Assembly (NCBI GenBank): GCA_963734435.1
Contig: CAVTHA010000001.1
Span: 62,001 to 126,000 of the forward strand
DNA: 64,000 bases
Reading direction: 5' to 3'
From: Bog-756 sp963734435
GTDB taxonomy: Bacteria; Actinomycetota; Acidimicrobiia; Acidimicrobiales; RAAP-2
The notes under the pieces were generated by a model. That model worked only from the letters and a program-made list of their open reading frames with translations, made no database searches and was not told the DNA's origin. Below, in pieces: positions 7,989 to 15,835 of this stretch (position 1 is its first letter; every line of letters starts with the position of its first letter). The translations under genes were made by a program, and so were the position numbers.

Positions 7989-9281
7989 TTACTTGAGGAA
8001 GCCCTCGTAGTTTCGCATCATGAGCTGACTGTCGATCTGCTTCATGGTCTCGAGAGCCACACCCACGGCGATCAAGAGCGTCGTGCCGTAGAAGGGATAG
8101 CTGGTGATGTTCCATGCCGCCATCAGCAGGGAGGGTGTCACGGCCACCGCCCCGAGGAACAGAGCCCCGGGCCAGGTGATCCGGTTGAGTATGTGGGCCA
8201 GGTACCGCTCGGTGGGTGGGCCCGGCCGGATACCGGGGATGTAGCCACCCTGCTTCCGGATGATGTCCGCCTGCTGGTGCGGGTCGAACGCCACGTACAC
8301 GTAGAAGAAGGTGAACAGCAGTATGAAGACGAAGTAGGTGAGAATGTAGAAGACCGATGTCGGCGTCACGTTGTGGTTGACCCAGGTCCGGAAGGCCGAC
8401 GAGGGGATGACGTTGGACAGCAGCACCGGGATGTAGAGCACCGAGCTGGCGAAGATGATCGGGATCACCCCGGCCTGGTTCACCTTGAGCGGGATGTAGG
8501 TGTTCGACCCGCCGTACATCTTGCGTCCCACCACTCGCTTGGCGAATGTGACCGGTATCCGCCGCTGGCCCTGGTCGACGAAGACGATGAGCACCAACAG
8601 GGCCAATGACACCAGCAGGATCACCGTGAACTTGACCCGTCCCCCCTCCTGGAGGACCGTGTTCAGCCCCGAGGGAATACCGGCCACCACGTTGGCGAAG
8701 ATCAGGATGGACATCCCCTGACCGATACCCCGTTGCGTGATGAGCTCGGCCAACCACATGACGAAGGCCGTCCCGGCGGTGAGGGTGAGGACGATGAATG
8801 CCGCCCGCCAGATCGAGTAGTTGAGAATGAGGTCGACGTTGTTGGAGGTGCCGAACAGGCCGCCCCCACCCTTGTGGAACAGATAGACCAGGCCGGTCGA
8901 CTGCATCAGGGCCAGGGCGACGGTCAGGTACCTGGTCGTCTGGGTCAGCTTCTTCTGACCGATCGCACCCTGGTCACGCCACTGCTCGAGCTTGGGAATG
9001 ACGGTGGCGAGCAGCTGAATGATGATGCTCGAGGTGATGTAGGGCATGATCCCGAGCCCGAAGACCGCCATCCGGGTGAGCGCGCCACCGGAGAAGAGAT
9101 TGAGGAAGCCGAGGACACCCGAGGACTTTGACGCCGCGGTGAGCTGGGCCACCTTCGAGAAGTTGACGAACGGAACCGGTACGTTGGCCCCGAACTGGTA
9201 CAGGGCGATGATGGTGAGCGTGAAGAGGACCTTCTTGCGAAGGTCGGGGATCCGGAAGATGTTGGCCAGACTGGAGAGCAT
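7989..9281 (-). CDS. secY: Preprotein translocase subunit SecY
   Basis: Ten-helix core of the Sec translocon in the cytoplasmic membrane. The product of 430 residues starts MLSSLANIFRIPDLRKKVLF with helix 1 at about 18-38, has a plug region after VNFSKV, the signature GLGIMPYITSSIIIQLL near residue 75, and the cytoplasmic IPVTFAKRVVGRKMYGG and RPGPPTERYL loops used for SecA and ribosome docking. Partner SecE lies at 36772-37065. No anomaly. Confidence 0.98.
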   Translation of the reverse strand: MLSSLANIFRIPDLRKKVLFTLTIIALYQFGANVPVPFVNFSKVAQLTAASKSSGVLGFLNLFSGGALTRMAVFGLGIMPYITSSIIIQLLATVIPKLEQWRDQGAIGQKKLTQTTRYLTVALALMQSTGLVYLFHKGGGGLFGTSNNVDLILNYSIWRAAFIVLTLTAGTAFVMWLAELITQRGIGQGMSILIFANVVAGIPSGLNTVLQEGGRVKFTVILLVSLALLVLIVFVDQGQRRIPVTFAKRVVGRKMYGGSNTYIPLKVNQAGVIPIIFASSVLYIPVLLSNVIPSSAFRTWVNHNVTPTSVFYILTYFVFILLFTFFYVYVAFDPHQQADIIRKQGGYIPGIRPGPPTERYLAHILNRITWPGALFLGAVAVTPSLLMAAWNITSYPFYGTTLLIAVGVALETMKQIDSQLMMRNYEGFLK

Positions 9282-9311
9282 GGGGCTCCTCGACGCCGCG
9301 GTGGGCCGATG

Positions 9312-9800
9312 CTACCGGTTGGTGAGGGCGTTGCCCTGGGCCGGTGGCCGGCCGTGTCCGAACGGCAGGGGGACCACGGTGACGGAACCTCCGGCCGCGG
9401 TGATGGCGGCCTCAGCCGACTTCGAGAAGGCGTGTGCCTCCACCCGGACGGCCCGGGACAGTGTGCCGCGTCCGAGGATCTTGATGAGCTCGCCCTTCCC
9501 GGCCAGCCCGAGTTCGACCATCGCCCGCGGATCGATGGCGTCCGGTGCCACCCCGTCCAGCGAACCGATGTTCACCGGGGTGTAGGCCACGCGGAACGGG
9601 TTCTTGAAGCCGCGAAGCTTCGGAATGCGCTGCATGAGCGGCAGCTGGCCGCCCTCGAAGCCGAGCGGGATGGTGTCGCGCGCGCCCTGGCCCTTGGTGC
9701 CCCGCCCTGCCGTCTTCCCGCCCTTGCCGGCGATCCCGCGGCCCACCCGCCGACGGGCGCGGGTCGACCCGGCTGGGGGCCGGAGCTCATGGACCTTCAT
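9312..9800 (-). CDS. rplO: Ribosomal protein uL15
   Basis: Late-assembly large-subunit protein. 162 residues starting MKVHELRPPAGSTRARRRVGRG, followed by the glycine-rich basic loop GKGGKTAGRGTKGQ and GFEGGQLPLMQRIPKLRGF. Lies 2 bases after the rpmD stop and 30 before secY. Length and motifs normal. Confidence 0.97.
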   Translation of the reverse strand: MKVHELRPPAGSTRARRRVGRGIAGKGGKTAGRGTKGQGARDTIPLGFEGGQLPLMQRIPKLRGFKNPFRVAYTPVNIGSLDGVAPDAIDPRAMVELGLAGKGELIKILGRGTLSRAVRVEAHAFSKSAEAAITAAGGSVTVVPLPFGHGRPPAQGNALTNR

Positions 9801-9802
9801 CG

Positions 9803-10306
9803 TCAGCCTTTCTGGTCGTGCTCGACGGGCGCCACGTCCACCAGGTGGGGAACGCGGGCCAGCATGCCGCGGATCTCGGGACGGTCGGGCAACAGGTTGG
9901 TCCTCCCGATACCCCGCAGGCCCAGGGCCCCGAGGGTCCCCCGGTGCTTGGGCTTGGTACCGATGGCCGACTTTACCTGGGTGACCTTGAGCCAGCCGGT
10001 CGCCGTGGCCGGCGGTGCGCCAGCGGTGGCCGGACCGTCGGCCCCGGTCGGGGCGGCCGTCTTGGCCGGAGCAGCCCGGGCCGGAGCAGCCTGGGCCGTG
10101 CCTCCGGCCTTGGTCGTGCCTCCGGCCTTGGTCGTGGCGGCGGCCTTTCGGGGCGAGGCCTTCTTGGCCGAGGCCGACTTGGTGGCGGCCTTCTTGGCCG
10201 GAGCCTTGGTGGCCGCGGCCTTCTTGGCCGGGGCCTTCTTGGCCGGGGCCCCGGTCGGGTCGCCAGTCGAGGCGGCCTCGTCGGAGGGTTGCTCCGGCGG
10301 GCTCAT
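9803..10306 (-). CDS. rpmD: Ribosomal protein uL30 with long basic N-terminal tail
   Basis: The uL30 core is the last 60 or so residues: WLKVTQVKSAIGTKPKHRGT, LGALGLRGIGRTNLLPDR, MLARVPHLVDV. In front of it is an unusual tail of about 105 residues built from Ala, Lys, Pro and Thr, with repeated KKA and AKK units (APAKKAPAKKAAATKAPAKK) followed by alanine-rich sequence, much like a histone H1 tail. The ATG at 10306 is one base from the rpsE stop, and no start codon exists close to the core, so the tail should be translated. Normal uL30 is about 60 residues; this is 167. The tail could bind rRNA or DNA; its role is unknown. Confidence 0.93.
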   Translation of the reverse strand: MSPPEQPSDEAASTGDPTGAPAKKAPAKKAAATKAPAKKAATKSASAKKASPRKAAATTKAGGTTKAGGTAQAAPARAAPAKTAAPTGADGPATAGAPPATATGWLKVTQVKSAIGTKPKHRGTLGALGLRGIGRTNLLPDRPEIRGMLARVPHLVDVAPVEHDQKG

Positions 10307-10307
10307 C

Positions 10308-10862
10308 TCAGCTGACCTCCGTGAACAGATCGCCCTGGCGCCGGCGCTCGCGGTAGGCGCGGAGCATGGCCGCAGGGATGACCTCGTCGACGGGCTTGCC
10401 ACGCAGCTCGGCGATCTCGTCGGGGCGCTTCAGACCCTTCAGGCCGGCGATGGTGGCGTGGGCGACATTGATCCCGTTGGACGAGCCGAGTGATTTGGCC
10501 AGGATGTCGCGGATCCCGGCCATCTCCAGGATGGCCCGGGCCGCCCCACCGGCGATCACCCCGGTGCCGGGCGCGGCCGGCTTGAGCAGCACCCGTCCCG
10601 CTCCACTTTCGCCGAGGATCGGATGGGTGATGGTGGAGCCGGCCAGCGGCACGTCGAACATGTTCTTCCGCGCCTCTTCGATCCCCTTCTGTACGGCCAG
10701 GCCGGCTTCTTTGGCCTTGCCGTAGCCCAATCCCACCTTGCCGTTGCCGTCACCGACAACCATCAGCGCGGCGAATGAGAACCGCCGTCCTCCCTTGACC
10801 ACCTTGGACACCCGGTTGACCCGGATGGTTCGTTCCTCGAATTGCAGATCGTTGCCGGCCAT
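10308..10862 (-). CDS. rpsE: Ribosomal protein uS5
   Basis: Small-subunit protein at the mRNA entry, involved in decoding accuracy. 184 residues from MAGNDLQFEERTIRVNRVSK, including KGGRRFSFAALMVVGDGNG (the double-stranded RNA-binding fold) and the conserved GVIAGGAARAILEMAGIRDI. ATG 10862 is preferred over upstream in-frame codons because rplR ends just before it. Confidence 0.98.
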   Translation of the reverse strand: MAGNDLQFEERTIRVNRVSKVVKGGRRFSFAALMVVGDGNGKVGLGYGKAKEAGLAVQKGIEEARKNMFDVPLAGSTITHPILGESGAGRVLLKPAAPGTGVIAGGAARAILEMAGIRDILAKSLGSSNGINVAHATIAGLKGLKRPDEIAELRGKPVDEVIPAAMLRAYRERRRQGDLFTEVS

Positions 10863-10864
10863 CT

Positions 10865-11227
10865 CTAGAACTCCAGTCCTTCCGCACGGGCCGCGTCGGC
10901 CAGGGCGGCCACCCGCCCGTGGTAAGCAAAGCCGCCGCGATCGAACACCACCGACGTGATGCCCGCACCTTTGGCCCGCGAGGCGATCAGAGCACCGACC
11001 TTGGACGCCGCGTCGGTGTTCGCCCCGGGAGCTCCCCGGAGTTCGCCTTCGACCGAAGACGCGGCGGCCAGGGTGCGGCCGGCGTCGTCGTCGATCAGCT
11101 GGGCGGAGATGTGCTTGTTCGACCGGAACACGGCCAAACGGGGTCGTTCGGCCGAGCCGTGGATCCGGCGCCGGACACGGGCGTGGCGACGCCGGCGGAG
11201 CTCCACTTTGTGAGCGGTACGTGTCAT
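10865..11227 (-). CDS. rplR: Ribosomal protein uL18
   Basis: 5S rRNA-binding protein of the central protuberance. 120 residues: basic N-terminus RTAHKVELRRRRHARVRRRI, then ERPRLAVFRSNKHISAQLID and FDRGGFAYHGRVAALADAAR. A GTG one codon upstream (11230) is an alternative start. The ATG overlaps the rplF stop by one base. Confidence 0.97.
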   Translation of the reverse strand: MTRTAHKVELRRRRHARVRRRIHGSAERPRLAVFRSNKHISAQLIDDDAGRTLAAASSVEGELRGAPGANTDAASKVGALIASRAKGAGITSVVFDRGGFAYHGRVAALADAARAEGLEF

Positions 11228-11769
11228 CACTTGGCTGCCTTCCCGGCCTTGCGCACGACCCGCTCCCCGGCATAGCGCACGCCCTTGCCTTTGTAGGGCT
11301 CGGGCTTGCGCAGTTTGCGGATGTCAGCGGCGACTTGGCCGACCTTTTGCTTGTCGATCCCCTTCACGATGATGCGGGTGGCCGAGGGCACCTCGAAGGT
11401 CACCCCATCCGGCGCGCTGACGCTCACCGGATGGGAGAATCCGAGGGCCAGCTCGAGGGCCGAAGGACCCTTGGCCACGGCCCGGTAGCCGACGCCGACG
11501 ATCTCCAGCTCCTTGGAGAACCCCTCGGTTACCCCGGCCACCATGTTGGCCACGAGGGAACGGGTGAGGCCGTGCAGGGCCCGATTCTGGCGCTGGTCGT
11601 CCGGGCGCTCGACCACCAGCGCGTCGCCCTCCTGGCGAACGGTGATGGCGGCGGGGACGGTCCTGGCCAGTTCGCCCTGGGGACCCTTGACGGTGACGGT
11701 GTTGTCATCGCCCAGCGCCACCGACACACCGGTTGGAACGCCGATAGGGGTGCGTCCGATGCGTGACAT
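11227..11769 (-). CDS. rplF: Ribosomal protein uL6
   Basis: Large-subunit protein near the factor-binding site. 180 residues starting SRIGRTPIGVPTGVSV after Met, with two repeated domains and the C-terminal signature IRKLRKPEPYKGKGVRYAGE. Normal length. Coupled to rplR by a one-base overlap. Confidence 0.98.
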   Translation of the reverse strand: MSRIGRTPIGVPTGVSVALGDDNTVTVKGPQGELARTVPAAITVRQEGDALVVERPDDQRQNRALHGLTRSLVANMVAGVTEGFSKELEIVGVGYRAVAKGPSALELALGFSHPVSVSAPDGVTFEVPSATRIIVKGIDKQKVGQVAADIRKLRKPEPYKGKGVRYAGERVVRKAGKAAK

Positions 11770-11808
11770 CAGCCTATGCCTCCGGTCGACCGGGCCACCA
11801 TCACGGGG

Positions 11809-12213
11809 CTACCAGACATAGCAGAGCACCTCTCCCCCCATTCGCCGCTTCCGCGCCTCGCGGTCGGTCATCAGGCCCTTGGAGGTGGACACCACCGCCA
11901 CGCCGAGGCCGCCCAGCACCCGCGGCATCTTGTCGGCCCGGGCGTAGATCCGCAGGCCGGGCTTGGAAACCCGCTTGATGCCGGAAATGGTCCGAGCGCG
12001 GTCGGGCGTGTACTTCATGGTGATCTCGAGGGTCTTCCCGGGCTTGCCAGGGTCCTCGTTCACCTGGTACCCGACGATGTACCCCTCGTCGACCAGGATG
12101 GCGGCCAAGGACTCCTTGAGCTTCGATCCTGGCATCTTGACCGTGTCGAAGTGAGCGGTGTTGGCGTTCCGGATGCGGGTCAACATGTCGGCAATCGGGT
12201 CGGTCATCGTCAT
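11809..12213 (-). CDS. rpsH: Ribosomal protein uS8
   Basis: Central-domain 16S rRNA binder that in some bacteria represses the spc operon. 134 residues: DPIADMLTRIRNANTAHFD at the start, RISKPG-like RVSKPGLRIYARADKMPRV, and the C-terminal GLGVAVVSTSKGLMTDREAR, with the conserved GGEVLCYVW ending. Two in-frame Met codons (12213, 12207) are possible starts. Confidence 0.98.
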   Translation of the reverse strand: MTMTDPIADMLTRIRNANTAHFDTVKMPGSKLKESLAAILVDEGYIVGYQVNEDPGKPGKTLEITMKYTPDRARTISGIKRVSKPGLRIYARADKMPRVLGGLGVAVVSTSKGLMTDREARKRRMGGEVLCYVW

Positions 12214-12229
12214 CGTGGTTCGCCTCCTC

Positions 12230-12415
12230 TCACCAACTGGCCTTGGTCACGCCAGGAATCTCGCCGGCATGCACCATCACTCGTAGACAGATCCGGCACA
12301 GGCCGAACTTTCGGTAGACCGACTTCGGCCGGCCGCACCGGCGGCATCGGGTGTACCCGCGCACCTTGAACTTGGGTGTGCGCTGCTGCTTTTCTGTCAG
12401 AGCCTTCTTTGCCAT
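12230..12415 (-). CDS. rpsZ: Ribosomal protein uS14, zinc form
   Basis: 61-residue zinc-binding paralogue of uS14: KFKVRGYTRCRRCGRPKSVY followed by FGLCRICLR gives two CxxC pairs. This short form is the primary one in Actinobacteria, located as here between rplE and rpsH. It belongs to the 30S head. Confidence 0.98.
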   Translation of the reverse strand: MAKKALTEKQQRTPKFKVRGYTRCRRCGRPKSVYRKFGLCRICLRVMVHAGEIPGVTKASW

Positions 12416-12419
12416 GGGG

Positions 12420-12992
12420 TTATTGGTTCTCCTGTCGGAACGGGAAGCCGAATGCGGCCAACAGCGCCCGGCCCTCTTGGTCGTTACGTGCGGTGGTGGC
12501 GATGGTGATGTCCATCCCCCGGACGGTGTCGATGCGGTCGTAGTCGATCTCGGGGAAGATGAGCTGCTCGGTGACCCCGAAGGTGTAGTTGCCGTGCCCG
12601 TCGAACGATCGTGGCGAAAGTCCCCGGAAGTCCCGGATACGGGGGATGGCCATGGCCAGGAGCCGATCGAGGAATTCCCAGGCCCGATCGCCTCGAAGCG
12701 TCACCTTGGCGCCGATCTCCTGTCCCTCGCGCAGCTTGAACGAGGCGATCGACTTGCGGGCGCGGGTGACCACCGGCTTCTGGCCGGCGATGATCTCGAG
12801 GTCCCGCACCGCACCCTCGATCAGCGACTTCTGCTGGGTCGCCATGCCCACGCCCATGTTGATCACGATCTTGGAGATGCGAGGGACCTCCATGATGTTC
12901 CCGAGGCCGAGCGACTCCTTGAGCTCAGCCCGGAGCTGGCTGTCGTAGCGCTCCTTGAGCCGCGGACGGTAATTGGTCATCGCCGTCGCCAT
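12420..12992 (-). CDS. rplE: Ribosomal protein uL5
   Basis: 5S rRNA-binding protein of the central protuberance that contacts P-site tRNA. 190 residues, with RPRLKERYDSQLRAELKESL, the conserved MEVPRISKIVINMGVG, and SPRSFDGHGNYTFGVTEQLI. Start ATG 12992 overlaps the rplX stop by one base; a second Met at 12980 is possible. Confidence 0.97.
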   Translation of the reverse strand: MATAMTNYRPRLKERYDSQLRAELKESLGLGNIMEVPRISKIVINMGVGMATQQKSLIEGAVRDLEIIAGQKPVVTRARKSIASFKLREGQEIGAKVTLRGDRAWEFLDRLLAMAIPRIRDFRGLSPRSFDGHGNYTFGVTEQLIFPEIDYDRIDTVRGMDITIATTARNDQEGRALLAAFGFPFRQENQ

Positions 12993-13297
12993 CACAGATC
13001 CGCCCCGCACTTCTTGCAGACACGTATTTTGCGCCCCTCGGCGTCGATCCGCGAGCCGATGCGGGTGGGCCCGCATGACCCGCAGACGATCGCCACCGAG
13101 GACACCGACACCGGCATGAACTTGTCGATGACCCCTCCCTGCATGGTGGCGCGGGTGGGCTTGGCGTGCCGCTTGGCCACGTGCACACCCTCGACGATGA
13201 CCCGACCCTCCGATGGAATGGCCCTCACCACGTTGGCCTGCTTGCCCCGGTCCTTGCCCGAGAGCACCTGGACCTTGTCTCCCTTGCGAATTCGCAT
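12992..13297 (-). CDS. rplX: Ribosomal protein uL24
   Basis: Assembly-initiator protein at the peptide exit port. 101 residues: MRIRKGDKVQVLSGKDRGKQ (KOW motif), VEGVHVAKRHAKPTRATMQGG, and a C-terminal zinc-ribbon-like half with CGSC and CKKC (IVCGSCGPTR, VCKKCGADL). It directly abuts rplN. Confidence 0.97.
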   Translation of the reverse strand: MRIRKGDKVQVLSGKDRGKQANVVRAIPSEGRVIVEGVHVAKRHAKPTRATMQGGVIDKFMPVSVSSVAIVCGSCGPTRIGSRIDAEGRKIRVCKKCGADL

Positions 13298-13666
13298 CTA
13301 CAACACCTCCGGTGCGAGAGAGACGATCCGCATGAAGCGCTTGTCGCGCAGCTCTCGGCCCACCGGGCCGAAGATGCGGGTCCCTCGCGGTTGCTGTTGA
13401 TCGTTGATGAGCACGGCGGCGTTCTCGTCGAAGCGGATGTAGCTGCCGTCTGGTCGGCGCTTCTCCTTCTTCGTACGAACGACAACGCACTTCACCACTT
13501 CACCCCGCTTGACCGCCGCCCCCGGCATGGCGTCCTTGACGGTGGCCACGAACACATCCCCGATCGAGGCGTAGCGGCGGCGGGAACCACCGAGCACCTT
13601 GATGCAGAGGACTTCCTTGGCCCCCGAGTTGTCGGCCACCCGAAGCCGCGACTCCTGCTGGATCAT
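13298..13666 (-). CDS. rplN: Ribosomal protein uL14
   Basis: Large-subunit interface protein, docking site of the silencing factor RsfS in other bacteria. 122 residues: MIQQESRLRVADNSGAKEVL, CIKVLGGSRRRYASIGDV, and the end LRDKRFMRIVSLAPEVL. First gene of the spc group; overlaps the rpsQ stop by four bases. Confidence 0.98.
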   Translation of the reverse strand: MIQQESRLRVADNSGAKEVLCIKVLGGSRRRYASIGDVFVATVKDAMPGAAVKRGEVVKCVVVRTKKEKRRPDGSYIRFDENAAVLINDQQQPRGTRIFGPVGRELRDKRFMRIVSLAPEVL

Positions 13667-13947
13667 CGAGCGCGCTCCAGCACTTCCAACAGCCGCCAGC
13701 GCTTGAGCTTCGACATGGGCCTCGTCTCCACCACCCGGACTCGGTCACCGACCTTGGCGGCGTCGTCGGCGTCGTGGACGTAGAGGCGCTTGGTCCGCTG
13801 GACGATCTTGCCGTAGCGGGGATGACGCACCCGTTCGACCACGGCGACGACAACGGTCGATTCCATGGAGTCGGAGACCACCAGACCCTCACGGACCTTG
13901 CGGCGATTGACCCGGCGGCCCTGATCGACGACCTGATCGTCAGCCAT
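13663..13947 (-). CDS. rpsQ: Ribosomal protein uS17
   Basis: Early 16S rRNA-binding protein. 94 residues with VNRRKVREGLVVSDSMESTV, then VRHPRYGKIVQRTKRLYVHD, and ETRPMSKLKRWRLLEVLERA, the usual OB-fold layout. ATG 13947 is chosen because upstream in-frame sequence is part of the rpmC tail; it overlaps the rpmC stop by eight bases. Confidence 0.97.
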   Translation of the reverse strand: MADDQVVDQGRRVNRRKVREGLVVSDSMESTVVVAVVERVRHPRYGKIVQRTKRLYVHDADDAAKVGDRVRVVETRPMSKLKRWRLLEVLERAR

Positions 13948-14428
13948 CACGCTTCTCCTCTGCATCGGCCGCCTCGGTCTCGTCCGCGTCGGCATCGGTC
14001 ACCTCGTCCCGAGCCGTTCCGACAACAGGCATCCCGTCGTCGTCTGCGACCTCCTCGGCCAGTTCGTCTTCGTCGATGGTCGGGGCCGAATCGTCCTCGG
14101 CCGCCTCCTCGGCCCGGGCCGCGGTCCGCCGCTCGGCGGCCGTGGTCTTGCTCCGGCCCAACGCCTCGTCCTCGGACCGCCGCCGGGCGGCGGCCTGATG
14201 GATGGGGATCTGGTCCAGCGCCAGACCCTCGGCCTCGGCGATCTCTCGGATACGCAGTTCGGTCATCATGCGGGCCACGTCCTTGCGCACGTGCCGGATG
14301 CGCGAGAAGTTGTCCAGCTGCCCGGTGGCCAGCTGGAAACGCAGGTTGAACAGCTCGCGCCGCGTCTCGTTCAGCTGACGCTCGAGCTCTTCGGTGTCGA
14401 ACTCGGCGATGTCGGTGGCGGTGGCCAT
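13940..14428 (-). CDS. rpmC: Ribosomal protein uL29 with long acidic C-terminal tail
   Basis: uL29 sits beside the peptide exit tunnel, where trigger factor and SRP dock. The normal two-helix domain is residues 10-75 (FDTEELERQLNETRRELFNL, ATGQLDNFSRIRHVRKDVAR). The family usually stops near residue 65-80. Here translation runs on to 162 residues through a Lys/Arg/Ala stretch, then an acidic tail rich in Glu, Asp and Ala (EDDSAPTIDEDELAEEVADD; DADADETEAADAEEKRDG). The stop overlaps the rpsQ start by eight bases, so the tail is part of the coupled reading frame. Tail function unknown. Confidence 0.94.
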   Translation of the reverse strand: MATATDIAEFDTEELERQLNETRRELFNLRFQLATGQLDNFSRIRHVRKDVARMMTELRIREIAEAEGLALDQIPIHQAAARRRSEDEALGRSKTTAAERRTAARAEEAAEDDSAPTIDEDELAEEVADDDGMPVVGTARDEVTDADADETEAADAEEKRDG

Positions 14429-14865
14429 CAGATATGCACCTCCGGGCTCCCGTGGGTACCGGGCCGCACGACGAAGCGGGCCTTGAACGGCAGCTTCTGG
14501 ATGGCCCGGTCCATGGCCTCCCTAGCCAGCCCGGGCTCGACCCCGGCCAGCTCGAAGAGGATCCGGCCCGGCTTGATCACCGCCACCCAGTGCTCGGGGT
14601 TGCCCTTGCCCGAGCCCATCCGGGTCTCGGCAGGCTTCTGGGTCACCGGGCGATCGGGGAAGACCCGGATCCAGATCTTCCCGCCGCGCTTCACGTGCCG
14701 GGTCATGGCGATACGAGCCGCCTCGATCTGGCGCGCCGTGAGCCATGCCGGCTCGAGGGCCTGGATCCCGAAGTCCCCGAAGGTGACGTCGGAGCCACCC
14801 TTGGCCTTACCGGTCGTCCGGCCGCGCTGCTGCTTGCGATGCTTGACCTTGCGGGGCATCAGCAT
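14428..14865 (-). CDS. rplP: Ribosomal protein uL16
   Basis: Late-assembly protein next to the A-site tRNA elbow. 145 residues starting MLMPRKVKHRKQQRGRTTGK, matching the actinobacterial N-terminus, with HVKRGGKIWIRVFPDRPVT and KPAETRMGSGKGNPEHWVA. Overlaps rpmC by one base. Confidence 0.98.
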   Translation of the reverse strand: MLMPRKVKHRKQQRGRTTGKAKGGSDVTFGDFGIQALEPAWLTARQIEAARIAMTRHVKRGGKIWIRVFPDRPVTQKPAETRMGSGKGNPEHWVAVIKPGRILFELAGVEPGLAREAMDRAIQKLPFKARFVVRPGTHGSPEVHI

Positions 14866-14866
14866 G

Positions 14867-15835
14867 TCAGTCGACCTCCTTGCGGAAGTGCGGGGTCTCG
14901 TGATGCTCGCGGGTCCGGCGCTCGATCTCCTCGTCCTCGGTCAGGATGCGCTCGAGCTCGTCGGGCACGGCAGGAGGCGCGACGATGTCGGCGGTCGGAC
15001 GGTCGACCAGACCGTCGGGGATCTCGGTCTCGCCGGTCGAGTCGGCATCGACGGTGACCACGCTGCCCGGGGCGCCCTGCTCGGCGCGGCGGCGGCCTCC
15101 CCCGGCAGTGATGAGGCGGCGAGGCGCGGCACCGGACTGGCCCGAGGTCTCGCCGACGGCCATGGCCGCCTCCCGGTTGATCTTGTCCTCGGTCGAGATC
15201 TTGTAGGGAAGGATGTCGCCCTTGTAGATCCAGACCTTCACGCCGATGCGACCGAATGTGGTCTTTGCTTCGCGGAAGCCATAGTCGATGTCGGCACGGA
15301 GCGTGTGGAGTGGGACCCTCCCTTCGCGGTACGACTCCTTACGGGACATCTCAGAGCCGCCGAGCCGGCCCGCGCACTGGACCCGGACACCCAGGGCGCC
15401 GGCCTTCTGGACGGTCTGGATCGAGCGCTTCATGGCGCGGCGGAAGGCCACCCGGCGGGCCAGCTGGTCGCAGATCCCCTGGGCGATGAGGGCGGCGTCG
15501 AGCTCGGGCTGCTTGATCTCCTGGATGTTGAGCTGGATCCGGTTGTTGAGCCCGGTGATCTCCTCGATCTTCTTCTTGAGCCGGTCGGCCTCGGCCCCCC
15601 GACGGCCGATCACGATTCCGGGTCGGGCGGTATGGATGTCCACCCGGAGGCGGTCGCGGGTCCGCTCGATCTCGATCCGGCTCACCGCGGCCGACTCGAG
15701 CTGCGACATGAGATAGTCGCGGATCTGCCAGTCCTCGATCACACAGTTCTGGTAGTTGCGCTCCTCGAACCACCGCGACTTCCAGTCCGTGGTGATGCCG
15801 AGCCTGAATCCGTACGGGTTTACTTTCTGGCCCAT
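14867..15835 (-). CDS. rpsC: Ribosomal protein uS3 with C-terminal extension
   Basis: Forms the mRNA entry channel and helicase. Starts MGQKVNPYGFRLGITTDWKS; the KH domain contains VIGRRGAEADRLKKKIEEIT; the C-domain contains RKESYREGRVPLHTLRADID and FGRIGVKVWIYKGDILPYK. The core ends near residue 225. It then continues about 95 residues through an Ala/Gly/Arg patch and an acidic tail (DELERILTEDEEIERRTREH). At 322 residues it is at the long end for the family. Overlaps nothing; 31 bases of context with rplV are seamless. Confidence 0.96.
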   Translation of the reverse strand: MGQKVNPYGFRLGITTDWKSRWFEERNYQNCVIEDWQIRDYLMSQLESAAVSRIEIERTRDRLRVDIHTARPGIVIGRRGAEADRLKKKIEEITGLNNRIQLNIQEIKQPELDAALIAQGICDQLARRVAFRRAMKRSIQTVQKAGALGVRVQCAGRLGGSEMSRKESYREGRVPLHTLRADIDYGFREAKTTFGRIGVKVWIYKGDILPYKISTEDKINREAAMAVGETSGQSGAAPRRLITAGGGRRRAEQGAPGSVVTVDADSTGETEIPDGLVDRPTADIVAPPAVPDELERILTEDEEIERRTREHHETPHFRKEVD

